64,000 nucleotides of DNA from Muribaculaceae bacterium (lineage in GTDB: Bacteria > Bacteroidota > Bacteroidia > Bacteroidales > Muribaculaceae), in NCBI GenBank assembly GCA_017621055.1, contig JAGATX010000022.1, forward strand, positions 1-64,000. Direction: 5' to 3'. The notes beneath the pieces were generated by a model. That model did not search any database. It was not told where the DNA came from and saw nothing but the letters and a program-made list of their open reading frames with translations. Positions 52,543-61,183 of the stretch are shown one piece after another. How positions within the stretch are numbered: the first letter of the stretch is position 1; every line of letters begins with the position of its first letter. The position numbers and the translations under genes were made by a program.

Positions 52543-55500
52543 ATGAGCTACAAATCCATAGCGACCGCCTTGCTGCTCTCCGCCGCCACCTGCACATGGG
52601 CCACGGCACCGGCAGGCACCGCCCCCGGCGACTGCGACGTGGCTACCGTCGACGCCGCACGCACCCGGGGCGCCTATGTTCCGAACCAAGTAATTGTCAA
52701 GCTCCGCGACAGCAGCGCCGCCCGTGTGGTGGCCGGCCGTCATGCTCCCGCCGCCACGCGTGTGGCAGCCCTCGACGAGGCCTTCCGCGCCGCCGGCGTC
52801 GACGCCATAGAGCCGCTCATGCCCCTCACCGGTGGTCAGACCTTCGCCCGGCGCGCCCGTGCCTTCAACGGCGCCGTGGTAGAGGCGCCCTCGCTGGAGC
52901 GCGCCTATGTGCTCACCGTCAGCGCCGACGTGCCCGCCGCCCTCGCCGCCCTCGAGGCCGTGGCCGATGTGGAATACGCCGAGCCCAACTACCTGGCCTA
53001 TGCCCTCGATGCCGCACCCGACATCAACGATCCCTATTACTCGCTGCAGTGGGGCATTGCCGACATAAACCTCTATCAGCTGTGGGGCCAGCCCGTGCTC
53101 ACCAAAGAAGGACCCGTGATAGCAATTATCGATACGGGCGTGGACCTCGAGCACCCCGACCTTGCCCCCAACCTGTGGACAAACCCGCGTGAGGGTGCCG
53201 GCGCGGAAGGATACGACGACGATGGCAACGGATACACCGACGACGTCCACGGCTACGACTTCGTGAACCAGACGGGCCGCGTGGCCGACTATAACGGCCA
53301 CGGCACCCACTGCGCCGGCATTGCCGCCGCACGCGGATACAACGGTATCGGCATTATCGGCGCCAACCCGGACGCCCGCATCATGGCCCTGTCGGTGCTC
53401 CAGAGCAACGGCACCGGCGATATCGCCACAATCATAAAGGCTATCGACTATGCCGCCGCCAACGGCGCCGACGTGCTGAGCATGAGCCTCGGCACATACT
53501 CCGAGTCCATAGCCCTTCGCGAGGCCCTGGGCCGCGCTTACCAGAAGGCCGTGATTGTGGCCGCCGCCGGCAACGACGGGTACTGCCTCAATCACCGCCA
53601 CCCTGAGCGCGGCCAGATGCAGCCCATGCCGATGTTCCCCGCGGCATATAACTTTGTGCTGGGCGTGCAGGCGGCAACCACCGCCGGCGGCCTCGCCCAG
53701 TTCTCGAACTACGATGACGACGGCCCCGTGTTCAGCCCCTACTCCGAGGAAGAGCTCTATAACTACGAGATCACCGCTCCCGGCGTGGGAATAATGTCCA
53801 CCTACCCCGGCGGCCAGTACAAGAACCTCAACGGCACATCGATGGCCACGCCCTTAGTTGCCGGCGCTGTGTCGCGCCTCCTTCAGGCCAAGGAATATGC
53901 CAACAAGGAAGAGCTCTTCGGCGACCTTATCAATTCGGTCACCGACAAGGGTAATCTCGACATCTACCGCGCCTATACCATCACCGCCGCCGACCGCCGC
54001 CCCGAACTCCAGTTCGTGAGCTTCGACATGGTCGACGCCGACGGCGACGGCCGCCCCGATGCCGGCGAGACCCTTGAATTCTACCCCGTGATCCGCAACG
54101 CATGGGGCAATGTCTCGGACATCAAGGTGCGAATAGAGTGCGCCGAGACCGCAAACACCTTCTGCGAGTTCCTTGCCTCCGAGGCCGACTTCGGCAACTC
54201 TCTGAGCAGCTACAGCAAGGCGCGCTCCGCCAACCCTCTGCGTCTGAAGATCAACGACGGTGTTGTGGACGGCCGCATCTGCCGCCTCCGCTTCATAGCC
54301 TCGGCACCTAATGCTCAGACCATAGAGCAGGAGTTCGAAATCAATGTGGAGAACGGCGTGGAGATCGGCGGCGTCCTCGGCGAGGACATGACCCTCCATG
54401 CTGGCGTGCACTATATCGTCACCACCCCACTTGCCATTCCCGAGGGTGTGACCGTCACCATCGAACCCGGCGCTGTCATAAAGTTCAAGGATAACACCGG
54501 TCTGCTTTGCGGAGGCACGCTTAATGCGGTCGGCCAACCGGGGAATATGATTACTTTCACGAAGGCAGACTTTGCATTGGGGGAAATCACATCTTTTAGG
54601 GTGAGCTCTCCAAGCATTCTCAAATATTGCATAATTGAGAATTTAGCGTTTTTAAATATGAATAATCAAAGTGTTTACGGTGAGAATGTTATATATAGAA
54701 ACTGCAAAGGTCATTACCCCCTAATGGGCTTTATCTTCGATAAAAGTAATTATTATAACCTAACTGCAACCATATCAAATCACGGTGGCAGACGAAGTAC
54801 AAGCAATATAATTAATTTATGGCAGAAACAATTTCATGTAGGACAGCCTGCTGTCAATATTGAAGGAACGAGCAATTCTAATTGTTTCGGCAATTTCGTT
54901 GATGGGCACTTTATATCTGTCTCGTTAGTAGACGAATTTACAGCCTCTAAATACACCCCCTCGGAGCCGAGCTATCTGGGTTCGGGACGGCAGGATATCG
55001 TCCGCTCGCATGTGGTTGACATCAACTGGCCCGGTAGCGGCAGCTTCGGCGAGCTGGATCTCTCGAACATGCTGACACGTCCTGTTGCCGAAGCCCACGG
55101 CATTGTGTGGAAGGTGGTTGTCGACGGCTACGACGCTCAGGACGAGTTCGACCTTCTGCCGGCTCTCGGCGTGGCACGCCATAAGTTCGAAGTATACTTC
55201 AACAGGCCGATGAACAAGGCCGTGGCGCCCACCGTCGCCATGGGCGTGCGTCCGCCCTACACGCAAACCTCCATCGGCGAGGACGGCGCATGGAACGAGG
55301 CCGGCGACATATACACCGCCTACCTCACCATCAGCGGACGCGAGAACATCGACGGCCTCAACCGCATCTACGTCTCCGGCGCCGAGGACGACGAGTTCTT
55401 TGAAATCCCCGTGGAGAACACCCGCTTCAACGTCAACGTCCAGGCTGCCGGCTCGCTCTCCACAGGCTTTGCCGGCGAGGCAGGCCTCGGCCGCGTAAAC

Positions 55501-56427
55501 CTCGAGTGGGAGGACATGGACGTGAATTTCGAGGATATCCTCGGTTACAACATGTACCGTATCAATCCGGCCGCCGAGGGCGCTCCCGCCGACACCGTGA
55601 TGCTCAACCAGCGCCTTATCGACGCCGGCACAACGACGATGACCGACTACGACGTTACCCCCGGCAACACCTACCGCTACTACTACAAGGTGATGACCAC
55701 CGCCATGCGCGAAACCGACCCGTCGCGCACCATCGCCGTGACGCCCCTGACGGCCACACGCGGCGACGCCAACGGCAGCGGTGACGTCGACGTGGCCGAC
55801 GTGCTCGCAACCGTGAGCTTCGCCTCGGGCTACAGCCCCAAGCCCTTTATCTTCGAGGCCGCCGACATGAACGCCGACTCCGACATCGATATTGTCGACG
55901 TCGTGGGCATCATCAACGTGATTATGGGCACACCGGATCCGTCGATGCTGCAGAGCACCGCCGAGGCCACGCTCACCGTCGAGGACGGCGTGCTGTGGAT
56001 CGACTCGCCCGTTGAGTTCGCCGGCGTGCAGTTCGACCTCACCACCGACCCCGCAAACCGCATCAGCGTGCTCGAGGCCCTCGCCGGCTTCGAGACCACC
56101 GGCTCGTGGCATGCCGACGATACCTACCGCTTCATGGCATATAACCTCGCCGGACGCACCATCGGCGCCGGCCGCCACGCCCTGCTGCGCATCGGCGACG
56201 CCCGCGTGGCCGACGCCCGCATGAGCTCGCCGCTGGGCGAGAACATCGAGGTGAACTTCGGCAATACGTCGGGCATCGACGTAACCGACCTCGACGGACA
56301 GCGCGTGGAAGGCGCACGCCGTGGCGTTTACAACATCATGGGTGTGAAAGTGGGCGACAGCGAGGCCGACCTCGACCGTCTGCCCGCCGGCATCTACATT
56401 GTCAACGGCTGGAAGGTGATTAAATGA
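52543..56427 (+). CDS. Secreted subtilisin-like (S8) protease with dockerin-like and cohesin-like modules and sorting tail
   Basis: The start at 52543 opens a signal peptide (MSYKSIATALLLSAATCTWA). The 1294-residue protein has a propeptide-like YVPNQVIVKL domain (about 45-150). The S8 catalytic domain (about 165-480) has Asp197 (IDTGVD), His253 (GHGTHCAG) and Ser433 (NGTSMATP). Beta-rich modules follow, one of them AT-rich at about 667-805. A FnIII-like module (about 965-1070) precedes a dockerin-like pair of calcium loops (about 1074-1133; DANGSGDVDVAD and DMNADSDIDIVD). Next is a cohesin-like domain (about 1140-1245), then a C-terminal tail with LPAGIYIVNGWKV. It probably acts at the cell surface. 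It overlaps the next gene by four bases. Confidence 0.87.
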   Translation: MSYKSIATALLLSAATCTWATAPAGTAPGDCDVATVDAARTRGAYVPNQVIVKLRDSSAARVVAGRHAPAATRVAALDEAFRAAGVDAIEPLMPLTGGQTFARRARAFNGAVVEAPSLERAYVLTVSADVPAALAALEAVADVEYAEPNYLAYALDAAPDINDPYYSLQWGIADINLYQLWGQPVLTKEGPVIAIIDTGVDLEHPDLAPNLWTNPREGAGAEGYDDDGNGYTDDVHGYDFVNQTGRVADYNGHGTHCAGIAAARGYNGIGIIGANPDARIMALSVLQSNGTGDIATIIKAIDYAAANGADVLSMSLGTYSESIALREALGRAYQKAVIVAAAGNDGYCLNHRHPERGQMQPMPMFPAAYNFVLGVQAATTAGGLAQFSNYDDDGPVFSPYSEEELYNYEITAPGVGIMSTYPGGQYKNLNGTSMATPLVAGAVSRLLQAKEYANKEELFGDLINSVTDKGNLDIYRAYTITAADRRPELQFVSFDMVDADGDGRPDAGETLEFYPVIRNAWGNVSDIKVRIECAETANTFCEFLASEADFGNSLSSYSKARSANPLRLKINDGVVDGRICRLRFIASAPNAQTIEQEFEINVENGVEIGGVLGEDMTLHAGVHYIVTTPLAIPEGVTVTIEPGAVIKFKDNTGLLCGGTLNAVGQPGNMITFTKADFALGEITSFRVSSPSILKYCIIENLAFLNMNNQSVYGENVIYRNCKGHYPLMGFIFDKSNYYNLTATISNHGGRRSTSNIINLWQKQFHVGQPAVNIEGTSNSNCFGNFVDGHFISVSLVDEFTASKYTPSEPSYLGSGRQDIVRSHVVDINWPGSGSFGELDLSNMLTRPVAEAHGIVWKVVVDGYDAQDEFDLLPALGVARHKFEVYFNRPMNKAVAPTVAMGVRPPYTQTSIGEDGAWNEAGDIYTAYLTISGRENIDGLNRIYVSGAEDDEFFEIPVENTRFNVNVQAAGSLSTGFAGEAGLGRVNLEWEDMDVNFEDILGYNMYRINPAAEGAPADTVMLNQRLIDAGTTTMTDYDVTPGNTYRYYYKVMTTAMRETDPSRTIAVTPLTATRGDANGSGDVDVADVLATVSFASGYSPKPFIFEAADMNADSDIDIVDVVGIINVIMGTPDPSMLQSTAEATLTVEDGVLWIDSPVEFAGVQFDLTTDPANRISVLEALAGFETTGSWHADDTYRFMAYNLAGRTIGAGRHALLRIGDARVADARMSSPLGENIEVNFGNTSGIDVTDLDGQRVEGARRGVYNIMGVKVGDSEADLDRLPAGIYIVNGWKVIK

Positions 56428-58463
56428 GAACCCTTGATCTGAAAAAGGCGGTGACGGCGATATTCCTCGCCCTCACCGGCTTTATGAGCCACGCCGCAAT
56501 GGAGGTTACGCTCACCGACGCCTCGGCAGCCGGCGGCAGCGCCGCAACTGTCGAGGTGGAGCTCACCGCCGACACTCCGCTGAGCGGCCTGCAGCTGCTC
56601 TTCGATGTTCCCGGGGGCTGCGACATCAGCCTGGGGAACGCCGAGGGCGCCGGGCGCGCCGCCGCTTTCTCGGCGAGCGCCGGCATCCGCGAGGGCCGCG
56701 GCTCGGTGATGCTCTTCAATGCATCGGGCGCCACCATCGCCGCCGGCAAGGGGCTGGTGGCACGTTTTGCCGTGAATTACGGCAACAAGCCCCTCGACGC
56801 CACGGTGGGAGTGACGGTGAAGGCCGTCGACGCCGCCGGCGCCATGGTCGCCGTGCCGTCCGCCTCGCTGCGTCTGCTCTGCCGGCAGCCTCAGGCCACC
56901 TACTCCGTGCGCGCGATCGATTTCGGGCGTGTGCCTCTCGGCACGGCGCCCACGCTCTCGATGAACGTCACCAACGAGGGCACGGCACCGCTCACGGTGT
57001 CCGGCCTGGAGTTCGACAATGCCGAGTTCACCAGCACGGCCGTCCTGCCGTTCACCGTGGCCCCCGGCGCCGCAATGCCCCTGGAGGTGAAATTCGCACC
57101 CTCGGAACGAGGAACGGTCGATGCCGCCGTGAAAGTGCTGTGCAACAGTCCGCAGACTTACAACACCGTGCGGCTCCTCGGCCGGCCTTTTGCCGTGAAC
57201 GAGGTGCACGTGGCCGATGCCGCCGGCACTGCCGGCGACGAGGTGACTGTGGCCCTGAATATGAACAATATGGACGCCGTGAACGGCTTCACCATGGAGT
57301 TCGACCTGCCCGACGCTCTCGAATACGTTCCCGGCAGCTTTGTCCTCGGCGAGCGCGGCGCCGCCCACTCGCTGAGCGTGAACTGCACGGGCAAGCGTCT
57401 GGTGGCTAACGCCTATTCGCTGACCAACGAGCCGTTCGCCGGCAGCGACGGCGCCGTAGCCACCTTCCGCGTGCGGCTTCAGGGCAAGGGCTACCACTCG
57501 CTGGCGCTCAAAAAGTGCCGCCTCAGCGCCTTCTATCGCGGCGAGATCATGGATGTGACCTCCGATACCTATGCCGGTGGTATTTCCATCAGTTATCCGT
57601 CGATATCGGTGCAGAGCGACCTCTCGCTGGGCCGTACGCCCGTTACGCAGACCGCAAACACCGAGCTGGAAATCCATAACTACGGCAATGCGCCGCTCAC
57701 CATAGAGCGCGCAGTGCCGGACAACGACAACGTAGAGGTGGCCACGCCGTTGCCCCTCACCGTCGAGCCATGGTCCACGGCCACGCTCCGTCTCTCCATC
57801 GGCAATGCCTACCGCGGCGACGTCGACGGCCGGCTGAGCATATACAGCAACGACCCCGAGCGCAAGATGGTGGATGTGGCATTCACCGGCAACCGGTATT
57901 CGCCCAATGAGCTGCACTTCGGCGTTGCCCGCGCCGCGGCGGCCGGCGCCGACGGCATGGTGGCCGTGGTGCTCGCCAACAACGACGCCGTGAGCGGCCT
58001 CCAGTTCGACGTGCGCACCGCCGGTGGCGTTTCGCTCGGCGACGCCGCGGCCACGGCGCGGATGGACGGTTTCACCGTCACACGGCGCACCCTCGCCGAC
58101 GGCACCGAGCGCTTCTTTGTCTACTCGCTCGGCGGCGCCGCTGTGGCGCGCGGCAGCGGCCTGGTGCTCAATATCCCCTATTCGGCCACCGCTGCCGCTG
58201 AGCAGCCTTTCGAGGTGTGCAACGTCCGCATCTCCACGCCCGACCTGGAGAATGTGTCGTCGCTCGTCACCGGACACCACTTCCTCCTCGGCGATGTCGA
58301 CGCCAACGGCACCGTAAATGTGGTGGATATAACGAGCCTTGCACGCCATATTTCGCAAGGACTGATTTCTCTGTTGAACTCCTTTGCTACTGATGTCAAT
58401 TTTGACTCGGCTGTCAATGTCGCCGATATAACAGGAACGGCGAATATAATTCTACAAAAGTAA
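56424..58463 (+). CDS. Multi-module surface protein with cohesin-like, Ig-like and dockerin domains
   Basis: The 679-residue protein begins with a signal peptide (MRTLDLKKAVTAIFLALTGFMSHA). Cohesin-like modules occur at about 25-150 (VEVELTADTPLSGLQLLFDVP), 255-385 (VTVALNMNNMDAVNGFTMEFDLP) and 490-610 (MVAVVLANNDAVSGLQFDV). Between them are choice-of-anchor-D-like (ASPM/SPD-2/Hydin) modules (about 158-250 and 395-480; IDFGRVPLGTAPTLSMNVTNEG). It ends in a dockerin (about 620-678; DVDANGTVNVVD and DVNFDSAVNVAD, both complete calcium loops). It can thus present docking sites and be docked itself. It starts inside the subtilase stop and is followed 6 bp later by the third gene. Confidence 0.78.
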   Translation: MRTLDLKKAVTAIFLALTGFMSHAAMEVTLTDASAAGGSAATVEVELTADTPLSGLQLLFDVPGGCDISLGNAEGAGRAAAFSASAGIREGRGSVMLFNASGATIAAGKGLVARFAVNYGNKPLDATVGVTVKAVDAAGAMVAVPSASLRLLCRQPQATYSVRAIDFGRVPLGTAPTLSMNVTNEGTAPLTVSGLEFDNAEFTSTAVLPFTVAPGAAMPLEVKFAPSERGTVDAAVKVLCNSPQTYNTVRLLGRPFAVNEVHVADAAGTAGDEVTVALNMNNMDAVNGFTMEFDLPDALEYVPGSFVLGERGAAHSLSVNCTGKRLVANAYSLTNEPFAGSDGAVATFRVRLQGKGYHSLALKKCRLSAFYRGEIMDVTSDTYAGGISISYPSISVQSDLSLGRTPVTQTANTELEIHNYGNAPLTIERAVPDNDNVEVATPLPLTVEPWSTATLRLSIGNAYRGDVDGRLSIYSNDPERKMVDVAFTGNRYSPNELHFGVARAAAAGADGMVAVVLANNDAVSGLQFDVRTAGGVSLGDAAATARMDGFTVTRRTLADGTERFFVYSLGGAAVARGSGLVLNIPYSATAAAEQPFEVCNVRISTPDLENVSSLVTGHHFLLGDVDANGTVNVVDITSLARHISQGLISLLNSFATDVNFDSAVNVADITGTANIILQK

Positions 58464-58469
58464 TACGAT

Positions 58470-59165
58470 ATGAATCACATACTTAAAACCGGCATAGCAA
58501 CTGCCGTACTCCTCTTCGGCGATCTTGCGATGGTCGCAGAGGATGAGAATCCCGGAACGTTCACAATTCCCGATGTTCGTTTCGATGAAGAAGGTCGTGC
58601 CACGGTCGAAGTGTATTTTGAATCTGATATAGAGGGATATAACGGCTTGCAGATGGACTTCTGGATGCCGGCGGAGATTACCATCGAATCGGATGAATAC
58701 GGGCCGATATGTGATGTGAATCCACGTTTCGCACGCGGATACTCATTCATAGGTGCAGACCGAACCCACACCACCGACCCTGCTCTGGTGGAGGAAGGAG
58801 TGCACTTCTATCGCCTTGTTGGTTTCTCGGCAAGACCTATTCCCAGCCCGTGCAGAGGCTTGTTCTACTCATTCACCGTGCTTGCCTCCACAGCTCGAAC
58901 TGCCACTGATGAACCCGTCAACGTTCACGTAACGAACATAGAATTTAGCCCGCAGCAGGGCGATGCTCCCGCCTACCTCAACACCTTCCCTGATATGGAT
59001 TTCAAGATCGAGCCGTATCAGCAGACGGGTGTCGAGCTGAATCCCATGGAAACCGTCACCGACGGCACCATCTACGATACGCAGGGCCGATGCCTCGGCA
59101 CCGACGTCGATGTGCAGCAGCCCGGCGTATACATCATTGGCGGCCGCAAGGTCCTCGTTCGCTGA
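58470..59165 (+). CDS. Small cohesin-like surface protein with C-terminal sorting tail
   Basis: This 231-residue protein has a signal peptide (MNHILKTGIATAVLLFGDLAMVA) and one cohesin-like domain (about 30-170: FTIPDVRFDEEGRATVEVYFES, YNGLQMDFWMPAEITIESD, then FYRLVGFSA and FYSFTVLAS). The C-terminus IYDTQGRCLGTDV and QQPGVYIIGGRKVLVR is the same kind of tail as in the subtilase and the GH13 enzyme. Its base composition is less GC-rich than the two upstream genes, at least in its first half. It lies 6 bp after the second gene and ends with a perfect-stem terminator. It could anchor a dockerin partner to the cell surface. Confidence 0.7.
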   Translation: MNHILKTGIATAVLLFGDLAMVAEDENPGTFTIPDVRFDEEGRATVEVYFESDIEGYNGLQMDFWMPAEITIESDEYGPICDVNPRFARGYSFIGADRTHTTDPALVEEGVHFYRLVGFSARPIPSPCRGLFYSFTVLASTARTATDEPVNVHVTNIEFSPQQGDAPAYLNTFPDMDFKIEPYQQTGVELNPMETVTDGTIYDTQGRCLGTDVDVQQPGVYIIGGRKVLVR

Positions 59166-59191
59166 CACACAAAACCCCTTACGTATACTTT

Positions 59192-59235
59192 TACTCCCGC
59201 ACGGGCGGCGCCGCCGCCCGTGCGGGAGTAATTTT
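59192..59235 (+). terminator. Terminator of the protease operon
   Basis: A long perfect inverted repeat (59192-59210 against 59212-59230, TACTCCCGCACGGG... ) is followed by ATTTTG. It lies 27 bp after the third gene. Confidence 0.8.
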
Positions 59236-59256
59236 GAATGCTGAATGTTGAATTGG
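59234..59256. repeat. TGAATGY heptanucleotide array
   Basis: Three 7-nt units (TGAATGC, TGAATGT, TGAATTG) directly follow the terminator. Confidence 0.5.
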
Positions 59257-59272
59257 GGTGTGGGATCCCATC

Positions 59273-59300
59273 CCCCGGGTGCCGCTGCGCTTACCCGGGG
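59273..59300. repeat. REP-like hairpin
   Basis: CCCCGGGT (59273-59280) pairs with ACCCGGGG (59293-59300) around a 12-nt loop. This form is common as an extragenic palindrome in gut Bacteroidetes. Confidence 0.5.
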
Positions 59301-59370
59301 TTGGGCACGGGGCACTTCCGCGAGGTGCTGATGTGGTCACGATAGTTTCAGACATGGTTATGCGAGTGTG

Positions 59371-59460
59371 GCCGGCGGTTGGTTATCGCGAAGCGCTTTG
59401 CTCTGCAAAGAAAACCGCCTTTCCATTGAGAGTGAACCCTCGCCGTTGCGAGGGCGTTTT
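59371..59460 (+). ncRNA. Small structured RNA candidate ending in a terminator
   Basis: GGCGGTT (59374-59380) pairs with AACCGCC (59413-59419), enclosing CTTTGC-TCT-GCAAAG (59396-59410). A second hairpin CCCTCGC-CGTT-GCGAGGG (59437-59454) is followed by CGTTTT and an AT-rich tract. No promoter with a clear -7 box is visible, so it may be the tail of a longer transcript or a short RNA. Confidence 0.4.
59437..59460 (+). terminator. Terminator-like hairpin before the DUF4136 gene
   Basis: CCCTCGC (59437-59443) pairs with GCGAGGG (59448-59454), followed by CGTTTT. Confidence 0.55.
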
Positions 59461-59498
59461 AATTTTAAATTTTTAATTTTAAATTTTCAATTTTCAAA
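59459..59498. repeat. AATTTTN heptanucleotide array
   Basis: Five 7-nt units of the type AATTTTA, AATTTTT, AATTTTC lie just before the DUF4136 start codon. Confidence 0.6.
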
Positions 59499-59507
59499 CT
59501 CCCGTCT

Positions 59508-60119
59508 ATGAAAAAGTTACTCGCCATTGCCCTGTTCTGCTCGCTGCTGTGGGCGTGCAGCCCTTACGCGCTGGTAAACAGCGAGACATACAACAATGCC
59601 GACCTTGCCGACTACCATACCTTCCGCATAGTATCGCCCGCCGACGGTCATCTGCCGCCCGGCATGGAGATGGTGACATATTACAACATCGCCGCCGCCA
59701 TCCGCGAGCAGATGCTCGAGCGCGGTTTCACCGAGGACTCTGCATCGCCGCTGCTCATCAACATCGGCCTGACCGTCCACCGCGAAATCGAGACCGAACC
59801 GGCCATGCCTCCTGGCTATGTGCCCTATGCCGGTCCGTACTACAACGGCTTCTACCCCTATTTCATGTACCCGCGCATGAGCTACTGGCAGAACTACTAC
59901 TCCAACGCGCAGGTTATCACCGGAATGTACAAGGAAGGCGTGCTGACAATGGATATGGTGAACATCCGCACCATGACGCCCCTCTATTCGGCATCGGTAG
60001 CTACGATCGTGGATAACGGCCAGGGCCGCTTCCGCAATCTGGCGGGCATCGCCGAGGCCGTGCAGACCCTGTTCTCGCGCTTCCCCGTACCGCTGGAGGC
60101 CCGCTATCAGCGCAGATAG
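59508..60119 (+). CDS. DUF4136-type lipoprotein
   Basis: This 203-residue lipoprotein has a lipobox at Cys17 (LLWAC). The mature part opens with YALVNSETYNNADLADYHTFRIV and continues with a helix IAAAIREQMLERGFTEDSASPLLINIGLTVHREIE. This is the Bacteroidetes/Proteobacteria DUF4136 order (small lipoproteins of unknown function). A Tyr/Pro-rich central stretch (about 100-130) is unusual. The C-terminus LAGIAEAVQTLFSRFPV completes the domain. It overlaps the convergent TIGR02757 gene by 13 bp. Confidence 0.8.
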   Translation: MKKLLAIALFCSLLWACSPYALVNSETYNNADLADYHTFRIVSPADGHLPPGMEMVTYYNIAAAIREQMLERGFTEDSASPLLINIGLTVHREIETEPAMPPGYVPYAGPYYNGFYPYFMYPRMSYWQNYYSNAQVITGMYKEGVLTMDMVNIRTMTPLYSASVATIVDNGQGRFRNLAGIAEAVQTLFSRFPVPLEARYQRR

Positions 60120-60880
60120 CCCTCCTCACCGGCCCCGAAGAGGGCGAAATCATAGACCGTAGGGTCGTCGGCACGGTAGCGGCGCAGTACCGCCGTCACC
60201 TCCTCGACGGCCCTGCGGTCGTTTGCCTTGCGTGCGAGCAGCCCTAAGGCGCGCGCGGTGTTGCCGCTGTGTACGTCGAGGGGCAGAAAGAGCTGCGCGG
60301 GCTTCAGCAGCGACCATACGCCGAGGTCCACTATGCCGTCGCGCCTCACCAGCCACCGCAGGGCCATATTGAAGCGCTTGAGGGCCGTGACGCGCATGTC
60401 GGCTGGCAGACAGCGCGAGCCGCCGGCAGGGCAGGCGCCGCCGTTGGCGTCGGATATTATTGCCGCCAGCGCCGATGCTATCTCCCAAGCCGGCGCCTCG
60501 GCAGTGTCGGCCTTTATGTGAGCGGCGAGACCCTCGAGGCTGCCGTAGCGGCTGTATACCTCGCGCAGCCCTCTCAGGTAGTGGCGCAGATGGCGCCCGA
60601 AAAAAGTGCGGTGGATGTTGCCGTCGCCTATGGCATCGATATCGCCGCCGGCGACAAAGGCGTAGGGCTCACCGCCCAGCAGGCCGTGGAGCCGTTCGGC
60701 GTCGCGAAGAATCATCGGGCGCCGTCCCCATGCTATGGTGGAGGTCAGCAGCGCCGAGATCTCGATGTCGCGGGGGTCGGTGTACCGCCGCGGGAACTGC
60801 ACGGGGTCGGCGGCGGCGAATGCCGGCCGGTTGTATCGCTCCACCAGAGCGTCCAAGGTGCCTTTCAGTCCGTTATCCAT
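60107..60880 (-). CDS. TIGR02757 family protein (unknown function)
   Basis: The 257-residue protein matches the TIGR02757 type found widely in Bacteroidetes. The N-terminus has LVERYNRPAFAAADPVQFPRRYTDPRDIEISALLTSTIAWG, the middle FFGRHLRHYLRGLREVYSRYGSLE, and the C-terminus KRFNMALRWLVRRDGIVDLGVW and LFLPLDVHSGNTARALGLL. The DPRDIEI and VHSGN pieces are conserved in the family and suggest a helical nucleic-acid or glycosylase-like fold, though this is not established. It has a soluble, cytoplasmic composition. It lies next to tRNA-His and runs in the same direction. Confidence 0.85.
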   Translation of the reverse strand: MDNGLKGTLDALVERYNRPAFAAADPVQFPRRYTDPRDIEISALLTSTIAWGRRPMILRDAERLHGLLGGEPYAFVAGGDIDAIGDGNIHRTFFGRHLRHYLRGLREVYSRYGSLEGLAAHIKADTAEAPAWEIASALAAIISDANGGACPAGGSRCLPADMRVTALKRFNMALRWLVRRDGIVDLGVWSLLKPAQLFLPLDVHSGNTARALGLLARKANDRRAVEEVTAVLRRYRADDPTVYDFALFGAGEEGYLR

Positions 60881-60920
60881 AAAAGCTGATCATCGCTGAG
60901 CGAAGTAATGAGTAAAAAAA

Positions 60921-60951
60921 CACCGCCGGACAGCGATTGCTGCCGGCGGTG
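60921..60951 (-). terminator. Intrinsic terminator of tRNA-His
   Basis: CACCGCCGG (60921-60929) and CAGC (60931-60934) pair with 60939-60951, with one bulged base. On the minus strand a run of seven Ts follows. It lies 9 bp after the tRNA. Confidence 0.85.
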
Positions 60952-60959
60952 AGCCTTAG

Positions 60960-61034
<75 letters not shown>

Positions 61035-61183
61035 ATTTGGAAAAGCACTGCAAAGGTACGCATTTTTTTTGAAACTGCAATACCTTGGCTCATTTTTCCG
61101 CAAAAAATGATGAAAAAGTATCAAAAAAGCGATGCCCTCTATCATCGCTGACGGAGGGCACCAATCCTGAGATTAATAAATTA

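Noticed and set aside
52162..53601. 479-codon minus-strand frame over the structured RNA and subtilase start, including a 32-codon peptide at 52162-52272
   Set aside because: It is antisense to the subtilase and the RNA, has no ribosome-binding site, and the promoter and terminator lie on the plus strand.
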